Positions 24,719-34,857 of a DNA stretch of 64,000 nt are shown in pieces; the stretch's first letter is position 1, and each line of letters starts with the position of its first letter. Source of the stretch: Pseudorhodoferax aquiterrae (GTDB taxonomy: Bacteria > Pseudomonadota > Gammaproteobacteria > Burkholderiales > Burkholderiaceae_C); assembly GCF_014652235.1 (NCBI RefSeq), contig NZ_BMYK01000001.1, positions 186,001 to 250,000 of the forward strand, written 5' to 3'. A program made the position numbers and the translations under genes. Under the pieces are notes generated by a model. The model saw nothing but the letters and a program-made list of their open reading frames with translations, did no database searches and was not told the origin of the DNA.

Positions 24719-27700
24719 TCAGCGTGCAGCGCGCAGGGCGGCCGCTCGTCCCGCCAGGTCCTGCCACGCCGGCTTGTCCGGCGCATACCGCTGCCGCAAG
24801 TAGCCCGCCAGCGCCGCGATCTGCGCGTCCGACAGGTTGTCGGCAAATCCCGGCATGAAGCCGACCTGCGGCCCTGCCGTCTCGCGCACGCCTTCCAGGA
24901 TCACGCGCAGCAGATTGTCCGGGCGCGCGCTGTGCAGCTTGGTCGACAGCGAAAGCGGCAGGTTCAGGCCCAGCAGCCGGGGACCGTCGCCATCGTGGTG
25001 GCAGGCGCCGCAGGCGTTCTCGAAGAGGCGCTGTGCCGGGCCGGGCAGCGTGTCCGTGCGTGCGGCCACGGCAGGCGCCGGAGCGGCCTTTGCCTGGAAC
25101 GAGGCCAGGTAGCTGGCCATCGCGCGGATGTCGGCATCGGGCAGCGCCCCGAGTTCCTGCACCACGGGCGCCATGGGGCCCGTGGCCGCGCCGTGTTCGC
25201 GGCTGTGGCCATGGCGCAGGTAGTCGTAGAAGCTCTGGGCCGTCCACGGCACGGGCGCCTTGGACAGCGCGGTCAGCGCCGGCGCCTCCCAGCCGTCGAT
25301 CAGTGCGCCCGACAGGAAGGCCGCACCGCCGCGCTCCGCGCCCAGCGCATCGCGCGGCGTGTGGCAGGCGCCGCAATGGCCCACGCCGTTGACGAGGTAG
25401 GCGCCGCGGTTCCATTCCGGCGTCTGGCCGGGGTCGGGCTTCCAGGCGCCGGCGTCCAGGTTCAGCGCGTTCCAGCCGGCCAGCAGCGGGCGCAACCCGA
25501 ACGGGAAGCGCAGTTGCGTGGCGGGCGGCTGGTGCGCCACGGCCGGTTGCGCCATCAGGTAGGCGTACAGGGCCGTCAGGTCCTCGTCCGTCATCTTCGT
25601 GAAGGCCGTGTACGGAAAGGCCGGATACAGGTGGCGGCCGTCGCGCGAGATGCCCTCGCGCATGGCGCGCTGGAAGGCGGCCAGCGACCAGGCACCGATG
25701 CCGGTGGTCGGGTCGGGCGTGAGGTTGGTGGTGTAGACCGTGCCGAAGGGCGTGTCCATGGCGCGGCCGCCCGTGTTGGGCTGGCCGCCCGGCGCGGTGT
25801 GGCAGACCACGCAGTCACCGGCGGCCGCGAGCAGGCGGCCGCGCTCGATGGTGGCGGCGCTGTAGGTGTCCAGGGCCGGGCGTGCCACGGGCGCGATGGC
25901 GCTGCGCCAGCCGGCCAGCCCGGCCACGGTGGCGATGCCGCCGACCACCAGGGCCAGCGCCACGGCCCATACGGGCTTGCGGCGCGGCAGGCGGGCGTCG
26001 GGCGGCAGCCCCCCCGCAGGCGCGGGCACCGCGGCTTCGGCCTGAGGGGCGGGTGCGGGCGGGAGCGGCAACTGGCCCTGGTGCAGCGCCGCGCGCACCA
26101 CCTCGGGCGTGAACGGCGGCGCGCGCAGGCGCACGCCGGTGGCGTCGAAGATGGCGTTGGCGATGGCCGCCGTGCCCGGCACCGAGGCCGATTCGCCGGC
26201 CCCCAGGGGTGCCTCGCCGGGCCGCGGCATGAGCATGACCTCGACGACCGGCACCTCGCGGAAGGACAGCAGCGGGTAGCTGCCCCATTCGCGGTTCAGC
26301 GTGATGCCCGTCGCCGGCTCGACCTCCACGCGCTCCTTGAGCGCGCGGCTCGTGGTCTGCAGCACGTTGCCGTGCACCTGGTGCTGCACGCCGGCCGGGT
26401 TGACCATGAGGCCCGCGTCATGGCCCACGACCACGCGGCTCACGTGCACCTCGCCCGTGCGCCGGTTGACCTCCACGTCGGCCACCCAGGCCGCCCAGGC
26501 GGCCCCGAAGCCCGGGAACTTGCTGTGGATGTAGCGCGCGTAGGCGAAGCCCTGGCCCTTGAGGATGTCGCCTTCGGCCGGTTGCTGCTGCGGCGCGGTG
26601 TGCGGCTTCCAGCCGGCCTTGGCGGCCGTGGCGCGCACGAGCTCGGCCGCGCGCGCATCGGGCAGGTGGCGCAGCCGGTAGTCCACCGGGTCGACGCCAG
26701 CGGCCGTGGCCAACTCGTCGATGTAGCTTTCGTGCGCGAAGGAATTGGGCAGGGCCGACACGCCGCGCAGCCAGGAGGCCCGCAGCATGGGCGCCATGTC
26801 GTTGGCCGCCACGCGCAGGTGGGTGTAGGCATAGGGCGGCACGGCTGTGCGGTCGCCCATCTCGAAAGCCTTGGCCACGGGCTCCACCGTGCGCGTGAGC
26901 AGCAGCGCCAGCGTGGGCGCGCCGTTGCTCGGGTAGGAGGTCTGGAAGTCGTAGGCGGCCGGCGTGCCGTCGGCATTGAGGCCGCCGTCGATCTGCATGA
27001 GCTGGGCCGCGCCCTTGGGTTCCCAGGCCGTCTCCTGCGCGCGCGTGAGCTGCACACGCACGGGCCGGCCCACCGCGCGCGACAGCAGCAGCGCGTCGGC
27101 GGCCACGTCGTCGGCGCCGTTGCGGCCGTAGCAGCCGGCCGCCTCCATGCGCACCACGTCGATGCGGGCATCGGCGACGCCGGTCAGCAGGGCCAGGTCG
27201 GCGCGCAACACATGCGGGTTCTGGGTCCCGGCCCAGACCGTGGCCACCGTCTCGGCCGCCTCGCCGTGCCAGTGCGCGAGCGCGCAGGACGGGCCGATGG
27301 ACGCATGCAATTGGTAGGGCCACACGTAGGTGCGCGGCATGTGGGCGGCAGCGCCCGCGATGGCGGCGTCCACCTGGCCCTGCTCGAGCAGCAGCCGGCG
27401 CGTGGAGGGGTTGGCACGCAGCGCCTGCTCGGTCTGGTCGATGCCGGGCATGCCGGGCCAGGGCTTCCAGCGCACCTGCAGCGCGGCCATGGCGGCCTCG
27501 GCCATCTCCTCGCGTTCGGCGACCACGCCGACGAAGTCGCGCTGCACCACGACCGCGATGACGCCCGGGATGTGGGCGACGGAGCTTTCGTCCACCCCTT
27601 CCAGCGTGTTGCCGACGAAGTCGCCAGCGTCGAGGCCGGCATAGGGCGGGCGCACCACGCGGCCATGCAGCATGCCGGGCACGCGCATGTCGTGCACGAA

Positions 27701-28249
27701 GATCTGTTCGCCGTGGACCTTGGCCGGGATGTCCACGCGCGGCAGGGACTGGCCGACCAGGCGGTAGTCCTCCACGGCCTTGGTCGGCGCCTGGGTGTCG
27801 AGCCGCAGCTCCACACGCCGGCCCGCGAGTGTGGCGGCGCCGCCGTTGGCCTGCAGCCAGGCCCGTGCCTGGGCCGCGGCCAGGCGCAGCGGCCCGGCGT
27901 GGATCTGGATCGACGCACTGGCGATGGTGGCGCCCTGGTTGGGCACGCTGGCCGTGCTGCCCATGACCATGGTCACCCGCGCGGGCGCGAGATCCAGCTC
28001 CTCGGCCACGATCTGCGTGAGCGCGGTGCGCAGGCCGGTGCCCAGGTCCACGTGGCCCGCGAAGCCCGTGGCGCTGCCGTCGTCCCAGCAAGCCAGCAGC
28101 ACCTCCGGGCCCTCGGCCGGATTGCCGGCCACGGCGGGTGGCTGCCCTGGCGCGGGCGGCGGCGGCGCCGGCACCTCGCGCAGCACCAGCAGCACACCTT
28201 CAGCGCCGCGCATGGCCGCACGCGACAGGCCCGCCTTGTCGGCACGCAT
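24719..28249 (-). CDS. nicB: Nicotinate dehydrogenase large subunit NicB-like: molybdopterin domain fused to tri-haem cytochrome c
   Basis: The 1176-residue product is an IorB/NicB-type molybdenum hydroxylase subunit. Its N-terminal 740 residues have the xanthine-dehydrogenase-family fold, with DLGTGLRTALTQIVAEELD, GSTASVPNQGATIASASIQ and a C-terminal GAGESASVPGTAAIANAI. A membrane helix follows (about 760-781). The last 390 residues then carry three haem c sites: CVVCH (near 811), CGACH (near 957) and CGACH (near 1078). Size and layout match NicB of Pseudomonas putida (close to 1190 residues), which hydroxylates nicotinate at C6 and passes electrons to the chain through its cytochromes. The ATG overlaps the nicA stop by one base. 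The helix suggests the haems face the periplasm. Substrate assignment rests on the cluster. Confidence 0.85.
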   Translation of the reverse strand: MRADKAGLSRAAMRGAEGVLLVLREVPAPPPPAPGQPPAVAGNPAEGPEVLLACWDDGSATGFAGHVDLGTGLRTALTQIVAEELDLAPARVTMVMGSTASVPNQGATIASASIQIHAGPLRLAAAQARAWLQANGGAATLAGRRVELRLDTQAPTKAVEDYRLVGQSLPRVDIPAKVHGEQIFVHDMRVPGMLHGRVVRPPYAGLDAGDFVGNTLEGVDESSVAHIPGVIAVVVQRDFVGVVAEREEMAEAAMAALQVRWKPWPGMPGIDQTEQALRANPSTRRLLLEQGQVDAAIAGAAAHMPRTYVWPYQLHASIGPSCALAHWHGEAAETVATVWAGTQNPHVLRADLALLTGVADARIDVVRMEAAGCYGRNGADDVAADALLLSRAVGRPVRVQLTRAQETAWEPKGAAQLMQIDGGLNADGTPAAYDFQTSYPSNGAPTLALLLTRTVEPVAKAFEMGDRTAVPPYAYTHLRVAANDMAPMLRASWLRGVSALPNSFAHESYIDELATAAGVDPVDYRLRHLPDARAAELVRATAAKAGWKPHTAPQQQPAEGDILKGQGFAYARYIHSKFPGFGAAWAAWVADVEVNRRTGEVHVSRVVVGHDAGLMVNPAGVQHQVHGNVLQTTSRALKERVEVEPATGITLNREWGSYPLLSFREVPVVEVMLMPRPGEAPLGAGESASVPGTAAIANAIFDATGVRLRAPPFTPEVVRAALHQGQLPLPPAPAPQAEAAVPAPAGGLPPDARLPRRKPVWAVALALVVGGIATVAGLAGWRSAIAPVARPALDTYSAATIERGRLLAAAGDCVVCHTAPGGQPNTGGRAMDTPFGTVYTTNLTPDPTTGIGAWSLAAFQRAMREGISRDGRHLYPAFPYTAFTKMTDEDLTALYAYLMAQPAVAHQPPATQLRFPFGLRPLLAGWNALNLDAGAWKPDPGQTPEWNRGAYLVNGVGHCGACHTPRDALGAERGGAAFLSGALIDGWEAPALTALSKAPVPWTAQSFYDYLRHGHSREHGAATGPMAPVVQELGALPDADIRAMASYLASFQAKAAPAPAVAARTDTLPGPAQRLFENACGACHHDGDGPRLLGLNLPLSLSTKLHSARPDNLLRVILEGVRETAGPQVGFMPGFADNLSDAQIAALAGYLRQRYAPDKPAWQDLAGRAAALRAAR

Positions 28250-28725
28250 CAAGGGCGGCCCTCCGCGCAGCGCCGTGCCGCGCGCTGCACGGCGTCGAGA
28301 ACTTCCAGGTGCGTGCCGCAGCGGCACAGGTTGTGCGAGAGCTCGGCGCGCACCTGCTGCTGCGTCGGAGCGGGCACGCGCGCGAGCAGCGCGACGGTGG
28401 CCATGACCATGCCGTTCAGGCAGTAGCCGCACTGCGCGGCCTGCGCATCGATGAAGGCCTGCTGCACCGGGTGCGGCGCCTCGCGCGTACCCAGGCCTTC
28501 CAGCGTGGTGATGTGGCGGCCCGCCACGCCGTGCGCAGGCACCACGCAGCTGCGCGCAGCCACGCCATCGACCAGCACCGTGCAGCTGCCGCACTGGCCC
28601 AGGCCGCAGCCGTACTTGGGACCGTTCAGGCCGCAGTCGTTGCGCAGCAGGTGCAGCAGCGAGGTCTCGCGCGGCGTGTCGAAGTGCCGTTCGCTGCCGT
28701 TGACGTGCAGGGTGTAGGCCGTCAC
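28249..28725 (-). CDS. nicA: Nicotinate dehydrogenase small subunit NicA-like ([2Fe-2S] x2)
   Basis: The 158-residue small subunit of a molybdenum hydroxylase has both iron-sulphur motifs. The plant-type site is Cys40, Cys45, Cys48 and Cys60 (in KYGCGLGQCGSC and SCVV). The second site, Cys99, Cys102, Cys134 and Cys136, lies in QCGYCLNGM and CRCGTH. It carries electrons from the molybdenum centre to the NicB cytochrome domain. The start is a GTG at 28725 that overlaps the stop of the nicotinamidase gene in a GTGA junction, and the stop overlaps nicB. There is no export signal. It could serve another heterocycle hydroxylase, but the enzymes encoded around it point to nicotinate. Confidence 0.88.
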   Translation of the reverse strand: MTAYTLHVNGSERHFDTPRETSLLHLLRNDCGLNGPKYGCGLGQCGSCTVLVDGVAARSCVVPAHGVAGRHITTLEGLGTREAPHPVQQAFIDAQAAQCGYCLNGMVMATVALLARVPAPTQQQVRAELSHNLCRCGTHLEVLDAVQRAARRCAEGRP

Positions 28726-29435
28726 GCGCCTTCCACGTCGCCGGACTGGATGCGCTTGACGCCCTTGGCCGCCATCTGCTTCCAGGCCGCGGCCAGCGAG
28801 CCGTTGAGGTCGATGGCGCGCGTGGCGTCCTCGACCACGTAGGCCTCGAAGCCCGCGGCGCGCGCGTCCAGTGCGGTCCAGGCCACGCAGAAGTCGGTCG
28901 CCAAGCCGGTGATGTAGACGGTCTTGATGCCGCGCGCCTTGAGGTAGCCGGCCAGGCCGGTCACGGTCTTGCGGTCGGCTTCCTGGAAGGCCGAGTAGCT
29001 GTCCACGCCCTTGTTGTAGCCCTTGCGGATGATGAGCTGCGTGGTGGGCAGTTGGAGGTCCTTGTGCAGCGCGGCGTCCTCCGTGCCCTGTACGCAGTGG
29101 TCGGGCCACAGCACCTGGTTGCCGTAATTGAGCTTGATGCTGTCGAAGGGCTTCTTGCCGCCGTGCGCACTGGCGAACGAGGCATGGCCCTGCGTGTGCC
29201 AGTCCTGCGTGACCACGATGTTCTGGAACGCGAGCGAGAGCTTGTTGATGACGGGCACGACCTCGGCCCCGCCCTTGACGGGCAGCGTGCCGCCATCGAT
29301 GAAGCAGTTCTGCACGTCGACCACGATCAGCGCGGCGTTGGCGCCGGGCTTCAACTTCGCGGCGGCGAACAGCGGCGGCGCCAGGGCGACGAGGCCCAGT
29401 GCGGCGGCGGAGCGGAGGACGGTTCTGCGTTGCAT
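28722..29435 (-). CDS. Nicotinamidase (isochorismatase family) with N-terminal export signal
   Basis: The 237-residue protein has a nicotinamidase core: catalytic Asp40 (VVDVQNCF), metal ligands Asp78, His80 and His84 (DWHTQGHASF), Lys138 (IRKGYNKGVDSYSAF), the WPDHCVQGT signature, and nucleophile Cys183 (TDFCVAW). It should hydrolyse nicotinamide to nicotinate and ammonia. Before the core there are 26 extra residues, MQRRTVLRSAAALGLVALAPPLFAAA, which look like a signal peptide with a twin-arginine-like pair and an AAA cleavage region. E. coli PncA is cytosolic, so export is unusual and would suit salvage of external nicotinamide for NicAB. The ATG has GGGAG six bases upstream. It overlaps nicA by 4 bp and follows livF by 25 bp. 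Confidence 0.88.
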   Translation of the reverse strand: MQRRTVLRSAAALGLVALAPPLFAAAKLKPGANAALIVVDVQNCFIDGGTLPVKGGAEVVPVINKLSLAFQNIVVTQDWHTQGHASFASAHGGKKPFDSIKLNYGNQVLWPDHCVQGTEDAALHKDLQLPTTQLIIRKGYNKGVDSYSAFQEADRKTVTGLAGYLKARGIKTVYITGLATDFCVAWTALDARAAGFEAYVVEDATRAIDLNGSLAAAWKQMAAKGVKRIQSGDVEGA

Positions 29436-29460
29436 GGAAAGCTCCCGGTGGTGGAAGAAA

Positions 29461-30182
29461 TCAGACGCTGAGGTAGGCGCGGCGCACCTCTTCGTTGGCG
29501 GCCAGTTCGGCCATGCTGCCTTCGAAGCGGATCTGCCCCTTCTCGAGCACGTAGGCGCGGTCGCTCACGAGCTCGGCGAAATGCATGTTCTGCTCGGACA
29601 GCAGGATGGACACGCCCTGGCCCTTGAGCTCCAGGATCATGTGGGCCATCTGCTCGACGATGACGGGCGCCACGCCCTCGGAGGGCTCGTCCAGCAGCAC
29701 CAGGTAGGGGTTGCCCATCAGCGTGCGCGCCACGGTCAGCATCTGCTGCTCGCCGCCGCTCATGCGCCCGCCCGGGCGGTTGGGCATCTCGCCCAGGTTG
29801 GGGAAGAGCTTGAACAATTTCTCGGGCGTCCACAGCGGCGCGTCCGTGCCGTCCGCCCAGCGGCGTGCGGGCTGCCTGCCGACTTCCAGGTTCTCCATCA
29901 CCGTGAGGTCGGTGAACACGCGCCGGTCTTCGGGCACGAAGCCCAGGCCCAGGCGTGACGCATGGTGCGGCTCGGTGCGCGAGATGTCGTGGTCCAGGAA
30001 GCGGATGCTGCCGGCGCGCTTGGCCAGCATGCCCATGATGGCCTTGAGCGTGGTGGACTTGCCCGCGCCGTTGCGGCCCATCAGCGCGACGACCTCGCCG
30101 CGGCGGACCGACAGGTCCACGTCGTAGAGGATCTGGGCGGCACCGTACCAGGCGCGCAGGGCCTTGGTTTCGAGCAGAGCTG

Positions 30183-30186
<4 letters not shown>
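29461..30186 (-). CDS. livF: ABC transporter ATP-binding protein, branched-chain amino acid (HAAT) type, LivF
   Basis: This is a 241-residue ATPase. Walker A is GRNGAGKST, the Q-loop region is GFVPEDRRVF (family-typical), the signature is MSGGEQQML, and Walker B with the catalytic Glu is LVLLDEPSEG. This is the standard LivF form. Its ATG overlaps the LivG stop in an ATGA junction, and the nicotinamidase gene follows 25 bp later. The transporter genes lie between the reductase genes and the hydroxylase genes of the nicotinate cluster, so the transported compound is probably nicotinate, nicotinamide or a hydroxylated relative rather than leucine. That is inference from position only. Confidence 0.93.
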
Positions 30187-30955
<769 letters not shown>

Positions 30956-30959
<4 letters not shown>

Positions 30960-32839
30960 GGCTTGGCCCTGCGGTCGAACAGCTGCTTGAGCGAGCCCGC
31001 GATGCCCTGCGGGAACAGCAGCACCAGCAACAAGATGATGCCGCCCAGCATGGCGCGCCAGTAGTCGGTGTTGCGCGCCACGGTGTCGTGCAGCCAGGTG
31101 AAGCTGACCGCGCCTACCACCGGGCCGGCCAGGGTCTGGATGCCGCCCAGCAGCACCATGACCAGCCCGTCGATGGACTTGGTGACGTTGAGCGACTCGG
31201 GCGAGATGCTGCCCTTGGAGAATGCGTACAGCGCACCCGCCAGGCCGCCCACGGCGCCGGCCACGACGAATGCGGCCCACTGCATGCGCTTGACGTCGAT
31301 GCCGATGGCGTCGGCGCGCAGCACCGAGTCGCGCCCCGCCCGCAGCGCGTAGCCGAAGGGCGAGAACAGCACGCGGCGCAGCCACCAGATGCCCAGGGCC
31401 ACGAGCACCAGCGTGAGCCAGTAGTACATGCGCTTGTCGGCGAATGCGGCCGAGGGCCACACGCCCGTCAGCCCGTTGCTGCCGCCCGTGAAGCTGTCCC
31501 ACTGGTAGGTGACGGCCCAGGTGATCTGCGCGAAGGCCAGCGTGAGCATGGCCAGGTAGACGCCCGACAGCCGCACCGCGAACCAGCCGTAGACCACGGC
31601 GCCCAGCGCCGCCACGAGCGGCGCCAGCACCAGCGCCGCCTCCATCGGCAGGCCACCGGCGCGCACGAACAGCGCCGCCGCATAGGCGCCCAGGCCGAAG
31701 TAGGCCGCGTGGCCGAAGGAGTGCATGCCCGCCGGCCCCATGATGAAGTGCAGGCTGGTGGCGAACAGCGCGGCGATCAGCAGGTCGATCAGCAGCACCG
31801 TGGTGTAGGAGGACGCATCCGTCAGCAGCGGCACGGCCGCCAGGGCCAGCGCCAGCACCGCCGCACAGGCGAGGTAGGCGCGGCCGGGTTGGCGCAACGG
31901 CTCTTCCGCCATGCCCACGTAGCGGCTCGGCGCCTGCGGGCGTCCCAGCAGGCCCCAGGGCCGCCAGACCAGCACCGCGGCCATGACCAGGAAATCGACC
32001 ATCAGCGTGAGCTTGGAGAAGGACACGCTCACGCCCAGGATGTCGACCACGCCGAGCCAGATGCACAGGGCCTTGAGCTCGGCCACCAGCAGGGCGGCCA
32101 GGTAGGCCCCCGGCAGCGAGCCCATGCCGCCCACCACGACGACCACGAAGGCCGCGCCGATGGTGTGCAGGTCCATCTCCAGCGTGGCCGGCTCGCGCGG
32201 CAGCTGCAGGGCGCCGCCCAGGCCGGCCAGCAGCGCACCCAGCGCGAACACGGCCGTGAACAGCCAGGCCTGGTTCACGCCGAGCGCGCTCACCATCTCG
32301 CGGTCCTGCGTGGCCGCGCGCACCAGCGTGCCGAAGCGCGTGCGCGTCAGCAGCAGCCAGACCAGGCCCAGCACCACCGGGCCGACGGCGATCAGGAACA
32401 GGTCGTAGGACGGGAACTGCCGTCCCAGGATCTCGACGGCGCCGCGCAGGCCGGGCGCGCGCGGGCCGAGCAGTTCGTCCGGGCCCCAGATCCACAGCGC
32501 GGCATCCTTGATGACCAGCACCAGCGCGAAGGTGGCGAGCAGCTGGAACAGCTCGGGCGCCTTGTAGATGCGGCGCAGCAGGACGATCTCGACGATGGCG
32601 CCGAGCAGACCCACCGCCAGCGCCGCCAGCACCAGCGCGGGCCAGAAGCCCAGGCTGCCGCCGAGCCGGTCGACCAGGGTGTAGGCCAGGTACACGCCCA
32701 CCATGAAGAACGAGCCGTGCGCGAAGTTCACGATGCGCGTGACGCCGAAGATCAGCGACAGCCCGGCCGCGACCAGGAACAACGAGGACGCCGCGGCGAG
32801 CCCGTTGAGGAGTTGGACGATGAGTCCCGAGAAGCTCAT
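30956..32839 (-). CDS. Fused LivH-LivM permease of an HAAT-type ABC transporter
   Basis: This 627-residue membrane protein joins the two permease types that are usually separate. Residues 1-300 are LivH-like (LLNGLAAASSLFLVAAGLSLIFGVTRIVNFAHGSFFMVG). From about residue 335 onward the sequence is LivM-like (LLIDLLIAALFATSLHFIMGPAGMHSFGHAAYFGLGAYAAALF). The linker around RYVGMAEEPLRQPG is short. I count roughly 16-18 hydrophobic segments. Such LivHM fusions are known in betaproteobacteria. It lies 95 bp after the binding protein gene and overlaps livG by 4 bp. The ATG at 32839 gives the canonical start; the frame is open for 13 more codons upstream without a better start. Confidence 0.92.
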
Positions 32840-32934
32840 GGGAAATTCTCTGCAGGCCGCCGCGGCCGGGCGGCGCATGGGTGCATCGGGGGCATGGGCG
32901 CCGGCTCGCCGGCGCCCGCCTCAGGGTGGAGCGG

Positions 32935-34143
32935 TCAGTCCTGCGCGCGCGACTTCTTGATCTCGGCCGCAGGCGGCTGGAAGCGTGCGTCGGCGCCGTC
33001 CAGGTAGACGTAGTCGACCATCACGCCCTTGCCGCCGTCGTTCTTGGTCCGGCCGACGAAGGCGCCCATGGTGGACTGGTGGTCTTCGGCGCGGTAGGTG
33101 ATCTTGCCGAAGGGGCTGGGCACCTGCAGGCCCTTGAAGGCGGCAACCAGCTTGTCGGCCTCGGTGCCGCCGGCCTTGGCGATGCCCGCGGCGGCCGAGT
33201 GGATCATGCTGTAGCCCACCACCGAGCCCAGGCGCGGGTAGTCCTTGAACTTGGCCTGGTAGGCCTTGAGGAAGGCATCGTGGTCGGCCGTCTTGACCGA
33301 GTACCAGGGGTAGCCCGTCACGATCCAGCCGTCGGGGGCCTCGTCCTTGAGCGGATCGAGGTATTCGGGCTCGCCGGTCAGCACGGAGACGACGGTGCGG
33401 TCCTTGAACAGGCCACGCGTGTTGCCTTCGCGCACGAACTTGGTCAGGTCGGCGCCGAACAGCACGTTGAAGATGGCATCGGGCTTGGCGTCGGCCAGTG
33501 CCTGCACCACGCTGCCGGCATCGACCTTGCCCAGCGGCGTGGCCTGCTCGGCGACGAACTCCACGTCCGGCTGCGCGGCCTTGAGCAGGTTCTTGAACGC
33601 TGCCGTGGCCGACTGGCCGTACTCGTAGTTGGGGTAGACGATGGCCCAGCGCTTCTTCTTGAGCTTGGCCGCCTCGGGCACCAGCATGGCGGCCTGCATG
33701 TAGGTGCCCGGGCGCAGCCGGAAGGTGTACTGGTTGCCGCCCTGCCAGGTCATCTTGTCGGTCAGCGGTTCGCCGGCCAGGTAGAAGAACTTCTTCTGCT
33801 TGGCGAAGTCGGCCAGCGCCATGCCGGTGTTGGACAGGAAGGCGCCGGCGAGCAGATCGACCTTTTCGCGCGAGACCAGTTCCTCGGCCATGCGCACGGT
33901 GTCGCCCGGGCTGCCGTTGTCGTCGCGCGTGATGAGCTCGATCTTCCTGCCGTTGATGCCGCCCTTGGCGTTGATCTCCTCGACGGCCAGGTCCATGCCC
34001 TTCTTGTAGGGCTCCAGGAAGGCGGGCTGGGCCTTGTAGCTGTTGATCTCGCCGATCTTGATCACGCCCTGGGCATGGGCCGGGACGAGCGAGGCGAGCG
34101 CGAGGACCGATGCGGCGCTGAACACATGACGCAGGGATTTCAT
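32935..34143 (-). CDS. Periplasmic binding protein of an HAAT-type ABC transporter
   Basis: The 402-residue protein begins with a clear Sec signal peptide (MKSLRHVFSAASVLALASLVPAHAQG) followed by VIKIGEINSYKAQPAFLEPYKKGMDLAVEEINAKGGINGRKI, the type-I periplasmic binding fold of Leu/Ile/Val-type receptors (PF13458). The ligand pocket cannot be read by eye. It belongs with the fused permease and two ATPases downstream. Because the four transporter genes are inserted between nicotinate catabolic genes on one strand, the ligand is most likely a pyridine carboxylate or amide. The PF06684 gene ends 50 bp upstream. Confidence 0.92.
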   Translation of the reverse strand: MKSLRHVFSAASVLALASLVPAHAQGVIKIGEINSYKAQPAFLEPYKKGMDLAVEEINAKGGINGRKIELITRDDNGSPGDTVRMAEELVSREKVDLLAGAFLSNTGMALADFAKQKKFFYLAGEPLTDKMTWQGGNQYTFRLRPGTYMQAAMLVPEAAKLKKKRWAIVYPNYEYGQSATAAFKNLLKAAQPDVEFVAEQATPLGKVDAGSVVQALADAKPDAIFNVLFGADLTKFVREGNTRGLFKDRTVVSVLTGEPEYLDPLKDEAPDGWIVTGYPWYSVKTADHDAFLKAYQAKFKDYPRLGSVVGYSMIHSAAAGIAKAGGTEADKLVAAFKGLQVPSPFGKITYRAEDHQSTMGAFVGRTKNDGGKGVMVDYVYLDGADARFQPPAAEIKKSRAQD

Positions 34144-34193
34144 CGAGAGACTCCTAGGGAACGATGGAAACATGCTGGTGGGCGGCCGGCGGC

Positions 34194-34778
34194 TCAGCGC
34201 AGGCCGTCCTTGCCTTCGATCTCGCTGGCCTGCAGGCCGCCGACGCGCGGCAGCGGCCGGCCGCCGGCGGTGACGGACACGGCCACGACGATCTCGTTGG
34301 CACGCGGTGCATCGGGCACGCGCGCCTCAATCGCGTCGAAGTGGCTGCGCACGAAGGCGGCGTCCTTGTGGCCCAGCGGCACGTCGATGGCACAACCCAT
34401 GCCGCCCATCTTCTTGGCCGAGGGCACCAGGGCCGCGCCCTTTTCGACGGCCCGGCGCAGCGGCGCGCCGAGCTTGGGGTGCAGGATGGCGGCCGCGTGC
34501 TCCAGCTCCCCGGCCTCGCCGACGATGGCGGCCTTGCCGTAGCCCTCGGCCTGCGCGGGGGTGATGCCCAGCGCAGCCACGCACTTGTCGCCGAGCAGGC
34601 CGCCGAGTTCCTCGCCGATGGCGACCAGCGCGTCGAGGTTGTCCTCGTAGCGGCCCGCGAAGGGGTTGGTGATCACGGCCATGGCCAGTGCGCGGCGCAC
34701 CGGAGGCGTGACCGCACGCCCCATTTCGAGGCGGGTCTCATCGACTTGGACGATCAGTTTGCGGATCTCTGCAGGCAT
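34194..34778 (-). CDS. PF06684 'amino acid synthesis' family protein, function unknown, in the nicotinate cluster
   Basis: This 194-residue cytoplasmic protein belongs, by its pattern, to PF06684 (DUF1185, labelled amino acid synthesis). Visible parts are MPAEIRKLIVQVDETRLEMGR at the N-terminus, VITNPFAGRYEDNLDALVAIGEELG, YGKAAIVGEAGELEHAAAILHPKLG, and ALVPSAKKMGGMGCAIDVPLGHKDAAFVRSHFD. No experimentally firm function for the family is known to me. It lies between the UPF0280 gene (80-bp gap holding a possible promoter) and the transporter. Its steady place beside 6-hydroxynicotinate reductase suggests a role in the same pathway, for example on the open-chain product or in protecting an intermediate. 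That is inference. Confidence 0.82.
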   Translation of the reverse strand: MPAEIRKLIVQVDETRLEMGRAVTPPVRRALAMAVITNPFAGRYEDNLDALVAIGEELGGLLGDKCVAALGITPAQAEGYGKAAIVGEAGELEHAAAILHPKLGAPLRRAVEKGAALVPSAKKMGGMGCAIDVPLGHKDAAFVRSHFDAIEARVPDAPRANEIVVAVSVTAGGRPLPRVGGLQASEIEGKDGLR

Positions 34779-34857
34779 GGCGGCGGTTCAGGTGGCAAAG
34801 AGGAGGGCATTGTGCGATCGGCGAGGGCGCTTGCGCTTAGGTACTTTCATTAAGCAA

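Noticed and set aside
28250-28594. Upstream extension of the NicB frame
   Set aside because: It runs through the conserved NicA gene in another frame; the ATG at 28249 follows the NicA stop exactly.
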